Assembly (NCBI GenBank): GCA_015065005.1
Contig: SVRE01000002.1
Location: 1-64,000, forward strand
Length of the DNA: 64,000 nt
Direction of reading: 5' to 3'
DNA from: Oscillospiraceae bacterium
GTDB taxonomy: Bacteria > Bacillota > Clostridia > Oscillospirales > CAG-272
The notes under the pieces were generated by a model. That model saw only the letters and a program-made list of their open reading frames with translations, ran no database searches and was not told where the DNA came from. The position numbers were made by a program, and so were the translations under genes. Position 1 is the stretch's first letter. Each line of letters begins with the position of its first letter. Positions 31,348-40,035 of this stretch are shown here, in pieces.

Positions 31348-31581
31348 TTATACTAATGATAAATCTTTTCCGTAAACGCATATGCTTAAATCACCGACAT
31401 TAATATATAATGCTTTAAATATCCGTTTTAGTGTTGACCATTTTGGATCTACATCACCAAGCTCAATGTTTTCTAGTCCTGTTATACTTGTATCACTTGA
31501 CTCGGCAAGCTCCGCAACTGTCAAATGCTTATACTCTCTTTTATCACGTATAAATCGGCCAATGTCACGATAAACTGTCAT
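31348..31581 (-). CDS. XRE-family helix-turn-helix regulator, module copy 1
   Basis: This 77-residue Cro/C1-type DNA-binding protein contains the helix-turn-helix LTVAELAESSDTSITGLENIE in standard position (about 20-40). It is nearly the same as the protein at 35134-35367. The ATG at 31581 is preceded by GGAGGTGGTAA. An inverted repeat TTTTAA-GAGGTG-TTAAAA lies 24 bases upstream and is largely kept in the second module, so autoregulation is likely. It forms a two-gene operon with the next small gene. Confidence 0.85.
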   Translation of the reverse strand: MTVYRDIGRFIRDKREYKHLTVAELAESSDTSITGLENIELGDVDPKWSTLKRIFKALYINVGDLSICVYGKDLSLV

Positions 31582-31604
31582 TTTACCACCTCCAATCTCA
31601 ATGA

Positions 31605-31622
31605 TTTTAAGAGGTGTTAAAA
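31605..31622. promoter_or_regulatory. Candidate operator of XRE module copy 1
   Basis: TTTTAA-GAGGTG-TTAAAA is a perfect 6-base inverted repeat. The corresponding site at 35392-35409 differs by one outer base. The surrounding 80 bases are also similar between the two modules. Confidence 0.5.
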
Positions 31623-32154
31623 CTATTTAAAATCTACTGCACTTGATAATTATGACCGAATTATTAAATCTTAACTTCCTCTACAAAGATAATTAAAATC
31701 CAACAAAAATAGGTCATATTTTTATAAATTTTCTACTTAATTTCAATTAATACTTTCCCTTACTGCTTCTGCATTTCACTATGGCAAATCGCATTCTTTA
31801 AGAGTGGGTTCAAAAGCCTTTGTCCTGTTCGTTTTGTTGCACTCCTTTTCTTAACGATAGCTTTTTGAAGAATCACAATTATCTTTTTCCCGATTCCCCC
31901 TACTTTTACCCTTTTGCGTTTCCGTTTTACCACAGACCTCGTGTTTGTAAATACGCTTCTTTCCAAAAAATTTTTCTCTTTTAAGTCAAGTATTCGTTAC
32001 TTGGCTTTTTTCTTTTTAGAAAATTTTTTTGGTGTCCTTCACAAAAAATATTTGCGTATTGACAAACACCTGAGAACAAAAAGGTGTAGGCATATAACCG
32101 GTCAGTGGTGTCAGCACTTCGTGCCAAAAGGCTAAAAATAGGAGGAAAGAAAAA
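31623..32154. other. Leader region before the six-gene ORFan operon
   Basis: This 530-base stretch lacks a supported gene. Near its end TTGACA (32060-32065) is followed by an inverted repeat ACACCT-N10-AGGTGT (32066-32087) and then TATAAC (32093-32098). The spacing is too long for a simple promoter and may need an activator. A small GCAC-TTC-GTGC hairpin lies near 32115. Overlapping basic frames at 31760-31966 and 31914-32135 look like chance. Confidence 0.4.
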
Positions 32155-32481
32155 ATGAAAAAGGTGATTTATTCTATCAAAAATCTATCTAAAAAGGAGA
32201 GCGACAATCTCACCGGAGTCGGCTTTATCACAGAGAGCGATTTGCTCATAGCTCGTTTGAGCAGAAAGGGTTCAGCATATATTAAGAATTTTGTTGATTG
32301 CATTAAGCATTGTTTCCCTGTTATGAACAAAACTGATGAATTTAAAGGAGCTTATTCAGAATTCGTTAAATTTGATGTTCCTATAAAGGATGAAAGACAA
32401 AGAAATCCGGAAATCATCAGCTATGAAACAATCGAAACACAAGTTCACTACACCATTTGGTTCAAGATAATAGAAGATTAA
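32155..32481 (+). CDS. Unknown protein, first gene of the ORFan operon
   Basis: The 108-residue protein begins MKKVIYSIKNLSKKE. It is not recognised. It has mixed alpha/beta character, no membrane segment, no signal peptide and no catalytic motif. The start is supported by AGGAGGAAAGAAAAA. Five further small genes follow at gaps of about 10-20 bases, so they are probably co-transcribed. The cluster is framed by the two XRE modules and has the look of mobile-element accessory genes. Confidence 0.7.
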   Translation: MKKVIYSIKNLSKKESDNLTGVGFITESDLLIARLSRKGSAYIKNFVDCIKHCFPVMNKTDEFKGAYSEFVKFDVPIKDERQRNPEIISYETIETQVHYTIWFKIIED

Positions 32482-32493
32482 GGAGGTGAAAAT

Positions 32494-32721
32494 ATGATTA
32501 CTACTAATCAAAAATTTTATGATTTTCATAATGGATATAACTTCGTAACATTCGGCTTAATTGAGCTGGATGTTGCGAATGAAAAAGTAATTGTTGCAAT
32601 AAGTGATTTAGGCAAAATTATTGTAACTGACTATTACCTACTTGAAGATAAAAATGGAGATTTGTATTTTGAGTATGGTGTAGATTACGAAAAAATTTAT
32701 ATTAAAGATTTTGAAAATTGA
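32494..32721 (+). CDS. Unknown small protein, second gene of the ORFan operon
   Basis: The 75-residue acidic protein, beginning MITTNQKFYDFHNGYNF, is not recognised. It is probably beta-rich, with a core VTFGLIELD...IVAISDLGK, and soluble. Its start has an AAGGAGGTGAAAAT site 12 bases after the previous stop, a spacing that implies one transcript. Confidence 0.65.
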   Translation: MITTNQKFYDFHNGYNFVTFGLIELDVANEKVIVAISDLGKIIVTDYYLLEDKNGDLYFEYGVDYEKIYIKDFEN

Positions 32722-32731
32722 GGTGATTAAA

Positions 32732-33034
32732 ATGATTTTTATTAAAAATTTAAGAAATGAAAAGCCAAATAATCCATATGATTTTAAGGTTGATAGAACA
32801 AGCGTTTTAGGCAATCCATATTATATGTTCGACGAATGTATGAGGGATGAAGTTTGTAATAAATACGAAATGTACTTTTACAAAAAACTTAAAACTGATG
32901 CTGCTTTTAAATCAGAGCTTGTTAAAATTTTAAGAGCATATAAGCAATATGGTAAAGTTAATTTATTCTGTTGGTGCTATCCAAAAAGATGCCATGCAGA
33001 AACAATTAAAAAATGGTTAGAAAAGGAAATATAA
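32732..33034 (+). CDS. DUF4326-type protein
   Basis: The 100-residue protein fits the DUF4326 family, small proteins common on phages and plasmids. VDRTSVLGNPYYM near the start and VNLFCWCYPKRCHAETI at the end are its hallmark stretches. The two Cys and His in CWCYPKRCHAE may bind metal. Function is unknown; a nucleotide-related role has been suggested only by fold. GAGGTGATTAAA before ATG 32732 sets the start, although the frame is open from 32711. Confidence 0.75.
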   Translation: MIFIKNLRNEKPNNPYDFKVDRTSVLGNPYYMFDECMRDEVCNKYEMYFYKKLKTDAAFKSELVKILRAYKQYGKVNLFCWCYPKRCHAETIKKWLEKEI

Positions 33035-33047
33035 AGGAGGTGATTAT

Positions 33048-33278
33048 ATGCGAATATACAAAGGAAATAAAGAAGAAAAAAGGGCTTTCGTAAAGGAAGT
33101 CCTTTCTGATTTATTAGTAATGTCTAACTCAGGTTGGTATGGAGTTGAATATGAATACATACCAAATCAAGGCGAATACATTTTTCTTTTAGACAAAGAC
33201 GGTGTAAGATGCAAAAAAATCGACGTTACAGCAGACAGTATAACTGCTATTATTCACGATGTATTTAAGAAAATTTAA
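33048..33278 (+). CDS. Unknown small protein, fourth gene of the ORFan operon
   Basis: The 76-residue soluble protein MRIYKGNKEEKRAFVKEVLS... is not recognised. It has an N-terminal charged helix, then a beta-rich part around YGVEYEYIPNQGEYIFLL. The site AAGGAGGTGATTAT lies between the previous stop and its ATG. It opens with a helix resembling that of the next gene, ATLEERKEFAIELMKK, so the two may be distant relatives. Confidence 0.6.
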   Translation: MRIYKGNKEEKRAFVKEVLSDLLVMSNSGWYGVEYEYIPNQGEYIFLLDKDGVRCKKIDVTADSITAIIHDVFKKI

Positions 33279-33290
33279 GGAGAAATTAAA

Positions 33291-33707
33291 ATGAAGTACG
33301 CAACATTAGAAGAAAGAAAAGAATTTGCAATCGAGCTTATGAAAAAGCTTGATATTTACAAGCCTTACATAAAGGGCTTCAAGGAAGAAAACAACGTTTG
33401 CTTCTTTGAAAATTTTGGTGGATTTTGGGTTTATCAAGAACCGGAAATTGAAGCCAAAATGAAGAAACTTGAAGAAGAATTTGACATTACCATTTATGCT
33501 ATCACTCACGAAATGACATCATTTGGTGAATGTTACTCCTTCCTCTATGTAAACAAGTACAAGGATGAATGGAGCTTCACACTCGACTCAATAAGTAATA
33601 AACACTATGCTTTCGCTTATGTTTGGAACAAAAGTTATGATGACGATAGCGAACTTGGAACTGTATTTGTACAAAGCTTCGGCGGCGGAATTAGAAGAAT
33701 AGGATAA
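33291..33707 (+). CDS. Unknown protein, fifth gene of the ORFan operon
   Basis: The 138-residue soluble protein begins MKYATLEERKEFAIELMKKL. It is not recognised, with no membrane part and no known catalytic motif. Its tail contains GTVFVQSFGGGIRRIG. It has an AAGGAGAAATTAAA site and lies 12 bases after the preceding gene. Its N-terminal helix resembles that of the neighbour at 33048. Confidence 0.65.
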   Translation: MKYATLEERKEFAIELMKKLDIYKPYIKGFKEENNVCFFENFGGFWVYQEPEIEAKMKKLEEEFDITIYAITHEMTSFGECYSFLYVNKYKDEWSFTLDSISNKHYAFAYVWNKSYDDDSELGTVFVQSFGGGIRRIG

Positions 33708-33723
33708 TTAGGAGGAAATAAAA

Positions 33724-34173
33724 ATGGGACAATACTATAGACCTGTATTAAAAATAAACAATGGAATTGAAATTCTAAATAGAAACTTAATCATTGACGG
33801 ACAAGAAGAATACATGATGGCTAAATTAACCGAACATTCTTGGATCGGTAATTGGCTTATGGAAACTGTTTGCGACAAAATTTACATTTCAGATAAGCCT
33901 GTAAGACTTATTTGGATGGGTGATTATGCAGACGATTTTGCAAATGACCTTGAAAATACTTTTAACGGTTTAACTAAAAAACAAATTATAAATTATCGTA
34001 ATGCTGCTTGGGGAGAGCCTGATAGAAGTAAGGCTGTTGAACGAGCAGTTTTTGATTTTGAAGGGAAATACATAGTAAATCACACCAAAAAAGAATATGT
34101 TGACTTCTCCCTCTATTCGTTTTTCTCTTGTCTTTTTTCTAATACAAAATTTTCTCTTATTACTCTTTTTTGA
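33724..34173 (+). CDS. Unknown protein MGQYYRPV..., probably truncated at the C-terminus
   Basis: The 149-residue protein starts MGQYYRPVLKINNGIEI, and its body is soluble with WMGDYADDFAND and IVNHTKKEYVD. After that point the sequence turns into a low-complexity Phe/Ser/Leu stretch, DFSLYSFFSCLFSNTKFSL. This reads like non-coding DNA, so the real C-terminus was probably lost by recombination or frameshift near 34105. It is the last gene of the six-gene run, with an AGGAGGAAATAAA site. Function unknown. Confidence 0.6.
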   Translation: MGQYYRPVLKINNGIEILNRNLIIDGQEEYMMAKLTEHSWIGNWLMETVCDKIYISDKPVRLIWMGDYADDFANDLENTFNGLTKKQIINYRNAAWGEPDRSKAVERAVFDFEGKYIVNHTKKEYVDFSLYSFFSCLFSNTKFSLITLF

Positions 34174-34336
34174 ACTTGCTCATTCAAAAAACTTTTAGTT
34201 AATAGCATTGAAGTCCTCCGTTTTTGGTTGTTATTTTTCAAAAATTCTCATATAATTACATATTTCGACATATAATTGAAAAAATATTACAACATAAGTT
34301 AATTTGCAATATTTGTTTTATTAAACTTGTCCTTTA

Positions 34337-34483
34337 TTAATCCGTGATAACTTTAATTATTTTATATTCATTATTAGCATCAATTTGATTAAATTTTTCT
34401 ATCGCTTGAAAATAGTTGTCTGCTTCTATCACAATTTCATACAAGCATGAATATCTTGCTTTTTTAGGTTGATATATATTCAT
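34337..34483 (-). CDS. 48-residue unknown protein
   Basis: A short frame starts MNIYQPKKARYSCLYEIVIE and ends IIKVITD. The AAGGAGAGGATATT site lies before ATG 34483. The ATG overlaps the stop of the upstream remnant as ATGA, a sign of translational coupling. Not recognised; it looks like a small soluble alpha/beta protein. Confidence 0.5.
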   Translation of the reverse strand: MNIYQPKKARYSCLYEIVIEADNYFQAIEKFNQIDANNEYKIIKVITD

Positions 34484-34635
34484 AATATCCTCTCCTTAAG
34501 TGGCGCAATACGCTTTATGTTGCTTGAATTCGATTCGTGAAACATCTCATCTAACGCAATTCTTACTTTCAGTTCGTTAGGCTTGAACATTTTAACATCT
34601 AACAAATCTTTTGCAGAAAATATTTAAATCCCCAT
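34480..34635 (-). pseudogene. Small gene with a stop at codon 4
   Basis: A strong AAAGGAGG site precedes ATG GGG ATT TAA. After the stop, the same frame continues for 47 codons (IFSAKDLLDVKMFKPNELKV and on) to a TGA that overlaps the next ATG. A single base change at codon 4 (34626-34624) would restore a 51-residue protein. It has a good promoter and ribosome site, so it was probably a gene until recently. Product unknown. Confidence 0.55.
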
Positions 34636-34661
34636 AGTTGTACCTCCTTTGTAATTTATTC

Positions 34662-34690
34662 TTTATAATTAAAAAGTAAATTTTTGTCAA
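34662..34690 (-). promoter_or_regulatory. Promoter of the small two-gene remnant
   Basis: -35 TTGACA (34690-34685), 17 bases, -10 TATAAA (34667-34662) on the minus strand. Confidence 0.7.
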
Positions 34691-34810
34691 TATCCTTCAA
34701 ATTTTATCAGAAAATATTGAGAGTTTACATTTTATTAACATTTATCTATAATTTGACTACAAAGTAAAAATACATTGGAGTTTATTTCTCAATCTATTGC
34801 TACTTGAACG

Positions 34811-34855
34811 AAAAAAGCCCATTGGAGACATTTAATGACTCACCAATGGGATTTT
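34811..34855. terminator. Terminator next to XRE module copy 2
   Basis: CCCATTGG pairs with CCAATGGG across a 17-base loop with an A-run on the left and ATTTT on the right. The same arms occur at 35539-35587, so the two terminators flank module copy 2. Confidence 0.65.
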
Positions 34856-34895
34856 GAGATAAATTACGTTAAAAGCATTTAGTAGTTGCAAGTAC

Positions 34896-35123
34896 TTATT
34901 CTGCAATTAAGTCTTGTATTACATTTTCGAAATGGATACTATTTAAATTGTTTTCGTTGCAAAGATTGACTAATTTTTGCATCTTGGCTTTGTTGTCTGT
35001 TAAATCATTAAATGAATCTATCAATTCGTGGAGTTTCCCGTCTGTGTTGATTAGTGCGATACCGTAAAAGGTAATATCATTGTCTATATGATATGTTGTG
35101 CTTGTTAATATGTATTTTTTCAT
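34896..35123 (-). CDS. Small unknown protein (DUF6514-like), module copy 2
   Basis: The 75-residue paralogue of the protein at 31107-31337 begins MKKYILTSTTYHIDND, with YGIALINTDGK and IHFENVIQDLIAE. It lies 10 bases after its XRE partner, exactly as in copy 1. Function unknown. The divergence between copies is moderate, so the duplication is old or the two modules arrived separately. Confidence 0.65.
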   Translation of the reverse strand: MKKYILTSTTYHIDNDITFYGIALINTDGKLHELIDSFNDLTDNKAKMQKLVNLCNENNLNSIHFENVIQDLIAE

Positions 35124-35133
35124 TTTTCTCTCC

Positions 35134-35367
35134 TTATACTAATGTTAAATCTTTTCCATAAACGCAAATATTCAGCTCGCCAACATCGACAGATAGCGTG
35201 CTACATATCCGTTTGACCGTCGACCATTTTGGGTCAGCATCACCAAGCTCGATGTTTTCAAGTGCTGTTACACTCATTTTGCTTAGCTCTGCTAATTCAG
35301 CCACAGTCCAATGCATATGCTCTCTTTTTTCTCGAATAAAACGACCAATATCGCGGTAAACCGTCAT
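35134..35367 (-). CDS. XRE-family regulator, module copy 2
   Basis: This 77-residue helix-turn-helix protein reads TVYRDIGRFIREKREHMHW and has the same HTH as copy 1. AGGAGGTGTTGAAA precedes the ATG at 35367; a GTG at 35376 is in frame but lies inside that ribosome site. The operator-like repeat at 35392-35409 and its flanks match copy 1. With near-identical recognition helices, the two regulators may act on each other's operators. Confidence 0.85.
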   Translation of the reverse strand: MTVYRDIGRFIREKREHMHWTVAELAELSKMSVTALENIELGDADPKWSTVKRICSTLSVDVGELNICVYGKDLTLV

Positions 35368-35391
35368 TTTCAACACCTCCTATCCAAATGA

Positions 35392-35409
35392 TTTTAAGAG
35401 GTGTTAAAT
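35392..35409. promoter_or_regulatory. Candidate operator of XRE module copy 2
   Basis: TTTTAA-GAGGTG-TTAAAT, one base from the perfect repeat at 31605-31622, in the same place relative to the start codon. Confidence 0.45.
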
Positions 35410-35538
35410 TGTTTTAAAATCTACTACACTTGAGATTTGTGACTAAGTTGTTAAATGTTAACATCCCACAGTTAAAAAGAACAAAAGCATAAAAATGCCT
35501 TCACTTTTTAAAAAATGTGATTTTAATTGAACAAAACG

Positions 35539-35587
35539 AAAAAGCCCATTGGCATTCTGCAAAAAAACAGCACCAATGGGCTTTTTT
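35539..35587. terminator. Bidirectional terminator
   Basis: AAAAAGCCCATTGG pairs with CCAATGGGCTTTTTT, flanked by A- and T-runs. It separates XRE module 2 from the surface-protein operon. Confidence 0.8.
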
Positions 35588-35685
35588 ATTAATAATAATT
35601 TTTAACTATAAGAACTAATTCGGAGAGGATGGTAAAGAGCAAGCATTGGGAAGCTCAAGACACACCACCGTCCCCTGTCTTCCCA

Positions 35686-36432
35686 TTATTCTAATTCTAC
35701 TATATCTACTTTCAAATCAATTTCACCGTTAATAGGTAAATTACTTGGTAATTCATCCTTGGGAATTAACAAATATATCGTTTCGCGAATTTCCGCAGGA
35801 ATTTCGATTCGATGCAATTCTACCGTTGGCAATTCTATTTCATTTCCGTTTGAGTCAATGATACCATCCGGACCTCCACCCCATATCCATCGTTCTCTTA
35901 TCTTTAAATTATTAGAGCTTGCGTCAAATCCAAAATTCATATATTCCCCTTTTCCGTCTAAATTAGAGTAGTAAATATATTGATTTTTGTATGTGTGTAG
36001 AACTAAAACAAAACAGTCTTCAAACGTTGACTTATCAACTATATGACCCCATTGAGTAAGCTCCGAAAAATCCTCGTAGTTATCAATTGCCCGATAATAT
36101 GAGCCATAATAATTCACATTATCAAAATCGTTACCATAATATTTTCCCGCTGCAATAATATCATAGCCAGTTCTTTCTACTACAATGTTATCAAACGGAA
36201 AATCTTTATCATTTGGAACAAGAGTGTCAAGTATATCTTGATTATCTAAGTCTTTGTCATCGTTTGGAACAAGTAGGTCAGATGATTTTTCGGTATTTGT
36301 ACCACTTTCGTTTAGATTTGAATTTGTACTGCTATTTGAACCTGCACTTGAACCTATATTGCTTGAATCATTGCAAGACATAAAAACTAAAAACAACAAT
36401 ATTAATGGAATTAATATAAAAAATTTTTTCAT
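35686..36432 (-). CDS. Lipoprotein of unknown function
   Basis: The 248-residue lipoprotein has signal peptide MKKFFILIPLILLFLVF and lipobox FMSC (Cys at 20). A Ser/Asn-rich linker (to about residue 50) precedes a beta-rich globular part with YYGSYYRAIDNYEDF and a C-terminal YLLIPKDELPSN. There is no known catalytic motif. It lies 13 bases after the large peptidase gene on the same strand, so the two are probably made together and may act as partners or as protector and enzyme; that is inference. Confidence 0.75.
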   Translation of the reverse strand: MKKFFILIPLILLFLVFMSCNDSSNIGSSAGSNSSTNSNLNESGTNTEKSSDLLVPNDDKDLDNQDILDTLVPNDKDFPFDNIVVERTGYDIIAAGKYYGNDFDNVNYYGSYYRAIDNYEDFSELTQWGHIVDKSTFEDCFVLVLHTYKNQYIYYSNLDGKGEYMNFGFDASSNNLKIRERWIWGGGPDGIIDSNGNEIELPTVELHRIEIPAEIRETIYLLIPKDELPSNLPINGEIDLKVDIVELE

Positions 36433-36445
36433 AAGCCACCACCTT

Positions 36446-39400
36446 TTACGAATTAGAATTTAGAATTGCTGCAATTGTGTATATAAATGTATTTATTCTT
36501 GTTGCCTTATTGAAATCATCCGTCGTATCTTCATCTGTATCGTTAAATCCGGTTGTATGAATTCCCTGTACTACATAGTTTCCATCACATACAAATACTG
36601 GTGATCCACTATTTCTTTCATATGTGTCAGCATCATACCAAAAAGTATAATCATATACTCTAACAACCGTTCCATCGCTGCGATACATTCGATAATCTAA
36701 ATCAGCAGGGTATCCAATAATTGATATACTATCATCAATAATAGTTTCTGGAGTTAAAGACATTTCTAACCAACCAGTTTTTTCTCCAATATTATCTTCT
36801 AAAACACATATTCCCCAGTCATAATCAATTTCTATTGACTCATAAAATTCTTTTTGAATATAACAACTTTCCACTTTAGTATATCCGTATGGTGCCACTA
36901 CATTATTTGACGTGATTAAAGAAGCTCCCGGATATATTATAATTTCATCTGGGAAACTAGGATTATCTATATTGTCCTCAAACTCATCTTTTGTTATATC
37001 ACCATATAAATTGTGTCCAGCTGTCATTAACAAGTTTGGTCCTACTAAGAAGCCTGTTCCCTTTCTTACTAAATTTTGAGGTTTTTCTCCAGGTATAATC
37101 ACATTGTAATAATAAGCTTTAATATAGCAAACCATTTTATAGGGCTCTTGTGAGGTATTGTATATAGGTTGTCTGTTATCTTCTCCAATAACATCCATCG
37201 GCATTACAGCACTATCTTCATTCAATACAAAGTCTTCCACAATCCCATCTGCATTAATTGTAATGTTTGATGTAGTATTAGTGCTAAAACTATTTAAATC
37301 ACTAATGCTTACAAACTCTTCCTGTGCAGTATTCATGCCATAATGAACAATGCTAGCCACATTTCCAGCAACATCCAATTCTTTGTTTATATTACTACTA
37401 TATGAAACTGTGTAATACACTTCATCCGGTAGTATATCATTATTGTAAGTCCAAGAATTGATTATTGTAAAAGTACTACTGTTTCCTTCACTCTTACTTA
37501 ATGTGATTTTTCTACCTTTTTCATCAAATATATATTTTTCTCTAACATTATCTGCATTTGAAGATAAATTAGCACCTAAATCAGTACAAACTGTATTATC
37601 TGAATTATATGCTATATTATGTTGAAATTGTAGAATACTATTATCATTATATACTTGAACCGAAGAAACCGATCCGTCTTCATTGAAAGTATACTGTATG
37701 TGTTTTGATTCTAAATCATCTGTTATTTTTTCAATCTTTGTAGAATTTTCAAAATAATTAATGTTTATTGTATTGTCCTTTGTATTGTCTGTGTCATCAT
37801 ACTCTATCGCTGATAAAACATTATTATCCCAAGTTAAAGACACTTCTAAATTCGTTACAAAGTTATGCACAGTTAACAATTCATCGTCTGTATTGTATGT
37901 AAATTCAGCTTGTGGAATTTGAATATTATCCACAGTAACATAGTCAATACAAGAAAGATTTCCATCTTCATATGACAAGAACAAAACATTTCCTTGAGCA
38001 TCACATATTTTCAATAAATTTCCACTGCTATCAAAATATTTTTGTGTTCCATCATAATTTTTCAGTATAAAATCACCGCTTGTTGTTTTTTCAAGCACAT
38101 AATCAATCTCATCTTCTGGATAAAACACAGTTGGGTTGGTAACCGCTTGAAGGACTCCTGAGGGTGTCTCTTCATAAGGCACATACATTCCCCAATAATT
38201 CTTTTGAAGATACGGAGAAAACGAATGAGCTGTACCATCCGCATCCGTCCAAACGCAAATATCATCTACTGCACTTGTGTCAGGGTCATTCGCCTTATTA
38301 AAATCAAGTATGGTAATTTTTTCGTGGAAGCTCGGTGTCCACTTGTTTTCAATTGAATTATACACCATATTAATATCATATGTCAACCCCTGACTAATGG
38401 TTGTTAAATTAGCCACATATGTTAGACTTCCGTTTTGTAAATTAACATAGCTCGTTCCTTGAGTACCCAAGGAGTTTGTGGCATAAGCATAATAATCTTC
38501 AATTCCGGTACTGCTAACATATGTTAACTCCATTCGAGTAGCATACCAATTACTGGTGTTTTCAATAGTACTTATACGAGCTGTCGCTTCGACAGTTTGT
38601 GGCAAATTGACCGCTTTCACACATATTCCATGATTTTCAGTTCCACTTTGCCACTCATTATACAGTGATGTAATGTTCCATTCATATGTGCCATCAGATA
38701 TAATTTGCACACTACTTATTGGTGTGCTTTCATAGAATTGGCTTGATGTTGCATACGAAAAATCCTCGCTACTTACCCAATCATCTGTCGCCTTATATAC
38801 ACCGATATAAAAGTCCGTATTATTAGGGTTTTCTACCGTGCTGATAAACATTGATATTTTCGCATTTACTAATAAATCGCCATCATCCATTTCAATAAAA
38901 TCATTAAAATCATTGAATTTAACAAATCCTGGGTTATCTAAAAATTCACCCATAAAATTACCAATGATCATTACTCCCATTCCCCAATAGTTTCCATTAT
39001 CACTCATAACAAAGGTGTCGGTGTCTACCTCTTCCGAAACGAGCGTTGGGTCAATAGTGACAGGAAATTCTCTTTCCTCTGCGTTTATCCACTCTGCATT
39101 TGCTGTTACGGTTAGGGTGTATTTCCACTTGCTGTTTTGAACAAGAGAATATTCGACGCTATTACTGTATTCATTGTTTGCATCAAGCATATATGGCGCG
39201 GGGATTTCGTAGACTTGCTCGTCACTATCGTAGTCGGACAGGATGATAGCTCCGTTTACAAGCTCTGCGCTTAGGTTATTTAGCTTAAGCTCGAAGGTAT
39301 ATGTATAAGAGTCTTGCTTTTCTTTGACAATAATATTTTCTTTAATATTATTACCCACCAAGACATATTCAATATCTATTCCGTCATAGATATTTGTATA

Positions 39401-39964
39401 AATAGCCTTTGAAACGAGGTTGTTAAGAACAGACAAGTCCTCGAATTTTCGACTATTATTGCTTTGTGGATTTTCAATTACCACGCTTACTTTATTTGTG
39501 TTTGACGGAGTAAAGTCTATTTTATATTTTCCGTCCTTTATACTAACAAGCCCCGAGGAGCCTGACTTATTTGCGAATTTAATTTCTGATTTGTTATTTG
39601 TGGAATATTCACTGCCATTAAGTGTTAAGGCATTATCAATGTCTATCCACTTGCCGTTAGAATCCTTGTAATGTACCGGTTGTGTATATACAACTGCTTT
39701 TGTAGTACCATCAGACAGTTTAAAATGCTTGATGTTTTCTTCCCTTAATGCTTCGTCCTCTTCTAAGACTATTACATCTTTCGGTTTTTGTTCTGATTGT
39801 ATATCAGCATTTTCACTTGTATTTTCTGTACTTGTATCGTTTGTATCGCCTGTGCCATTGTAAATGGCACTTGCAATAGACGATACAGGCAAGGATGCAA
39901 TGAGAATTAATACTGACATAACGAAAGCCAACATTTTTACGGTTAATCTAATTCTGTTCTTCAT
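36446..39964 (-). CDS. Large secreted DNRLRE/YD-type protein with a C-terminal trypsin-like peptidase
   Basis: The 1172-residue protein has an N-terminal signal sequence (hydrophobic to ASLPVSSIASA, about residue 33). The first 500 residues resemble the DNRLRE-type region of secreted wall proteins (REFPVTIDPTLV, then a beta domain). A middle part with degenerate YD/Rhs-like beta strands follows. The last 230 residues are a V8/trypsin-like serine peptidase with TAGHNLYG (His), DYDWGICVL (Asp) and ERNSGSPVF (Ser). It may be a surface or self-processing glutamyl endopeptidase. Fusion of a YD-type region to an active-looking peptidase is uncommon. The start has AAGGAGAATTATT. It lies downstream of a small secreted protein gene and opposite a sigma/anti-sigma pair. 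Confidence 0.8.
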   Translation of the reverse strand: MKNRIRLTVKMLAFVMSVLILIASLPVSSIASAIYNGTGDTNDTSTENTSENADIQSEQKPKDVIVLEEDEALREENIKHFKLSDGTTKAVVYTQPVHYKDSNGKWIDIDNALTLNGSEYSTNNKSEIKFANKSGSSGLVSIKDGKYKIDFTPSNTNKVSVVIENPQSNNSRKFEDLSVLNNLVSKAIYTNIYDGIDIEYVLVGNNIKENIIVKEKQDSYTYTFELKLNNLSAELVNGAIILSDYDSDEQVYEIPAPYMLDANNEYSNSVEYSLVQNSKWKYTLTVTANAEWINAEEREFPVTIDPTLVSEEVDTDTFVMSDNGNYWGMGVMIIGNFMGEFLDNPGFVKFNDFNDFIEMDDGDLLVNAKISMFISTVENPNNTDFYIGVYKATDDWVSSEDFSYATSSQFYESTPISSVQIISDGTYEWNITSLYNEWQSGTENHGICVKAVNLPQTVEATARISTIENTSNWYATRMELTYVSSTGIEDYYAYATNSLGTQGTSYVNLQNGSLTYVANLTTISQGLTYDINMVYNSIENKWTPSFHEKITILDFNKANDPDTSAVDDICVWTDADGTAHSFSPYLQKNYWGMYVPYEETPSGVLQAVTNPTVFYPEDEIDYVLEKTTSGDFILKNYDGTQKYFDSSGNLLKICDAQGNVLFLSYEDGNLSCIDYVTVDNIQIPQAEFTYNTDDELLTVHNFVTNLEVSLTWDNNVLSAIEYDDTDNTKDNTININYFENSTKIEKITDDLESKHIQYTFNEDGSVSSVQVYNDNSILQFQHNIAYNSDNTVCTDLGANLSSNADNVREKYIFDEKGRKITLSKSEGNSSTFTIINSWTYNNDILPDEVYYTVSYSSNINKELDVAGNVASIVHYGMNTAQEEFVSISDLNSFSTNTTSNITINADGIVEDFVLNEDSAVMPMDVIGEDNRQPIYNTSQEPYKMVCYIKAYYYNVIIPGEKPQNLVRKGTGFLVGPNLLMTAGHNLYGDITKDEFEDNIDNPSFPDEIIIYPGASLITSNNVVAPYGYTKVESCYIQKEFYESIEIDYDWGICVLEDNIGEKTGWLEMSLTPETIIDDSISIIGYPADLDYRMYRSDGTVVRVYDYTFWYDADTYERNSGSPVFVCDGNYVVQGIHTTGFNDTDEDTTDDFNKATRINTFIYTIAAILNSNS

Positions 39965-39996
39965 AATAATTCTCCTTTATTTTCTTTTTGAGGGTG

Positions 39997-40027
39997 GCAT
40001 TTGGCTACTAATTCAGTAGCCAAATGC
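39997..40027. terminator. Hairpin between two surface-protein genes
   Basis: GCATTTGGCTACT-AATTC-AGTAGCCAAATGC is a perfect 13-base stem. T-rich sequence follows only on the plus strand, so on the minus transcript it may limit read-through or stabilise an mRNA end instead of terminating fully. Confidence 0.5.
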
Positions 40028-40035
40028 TTTAGTTT

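Noticed and set aside
31760-32135. Basic frames on both strands before the ORFan operon
   Set aside because: They overlap each other, lack ribosome sites and show no domain pattern.
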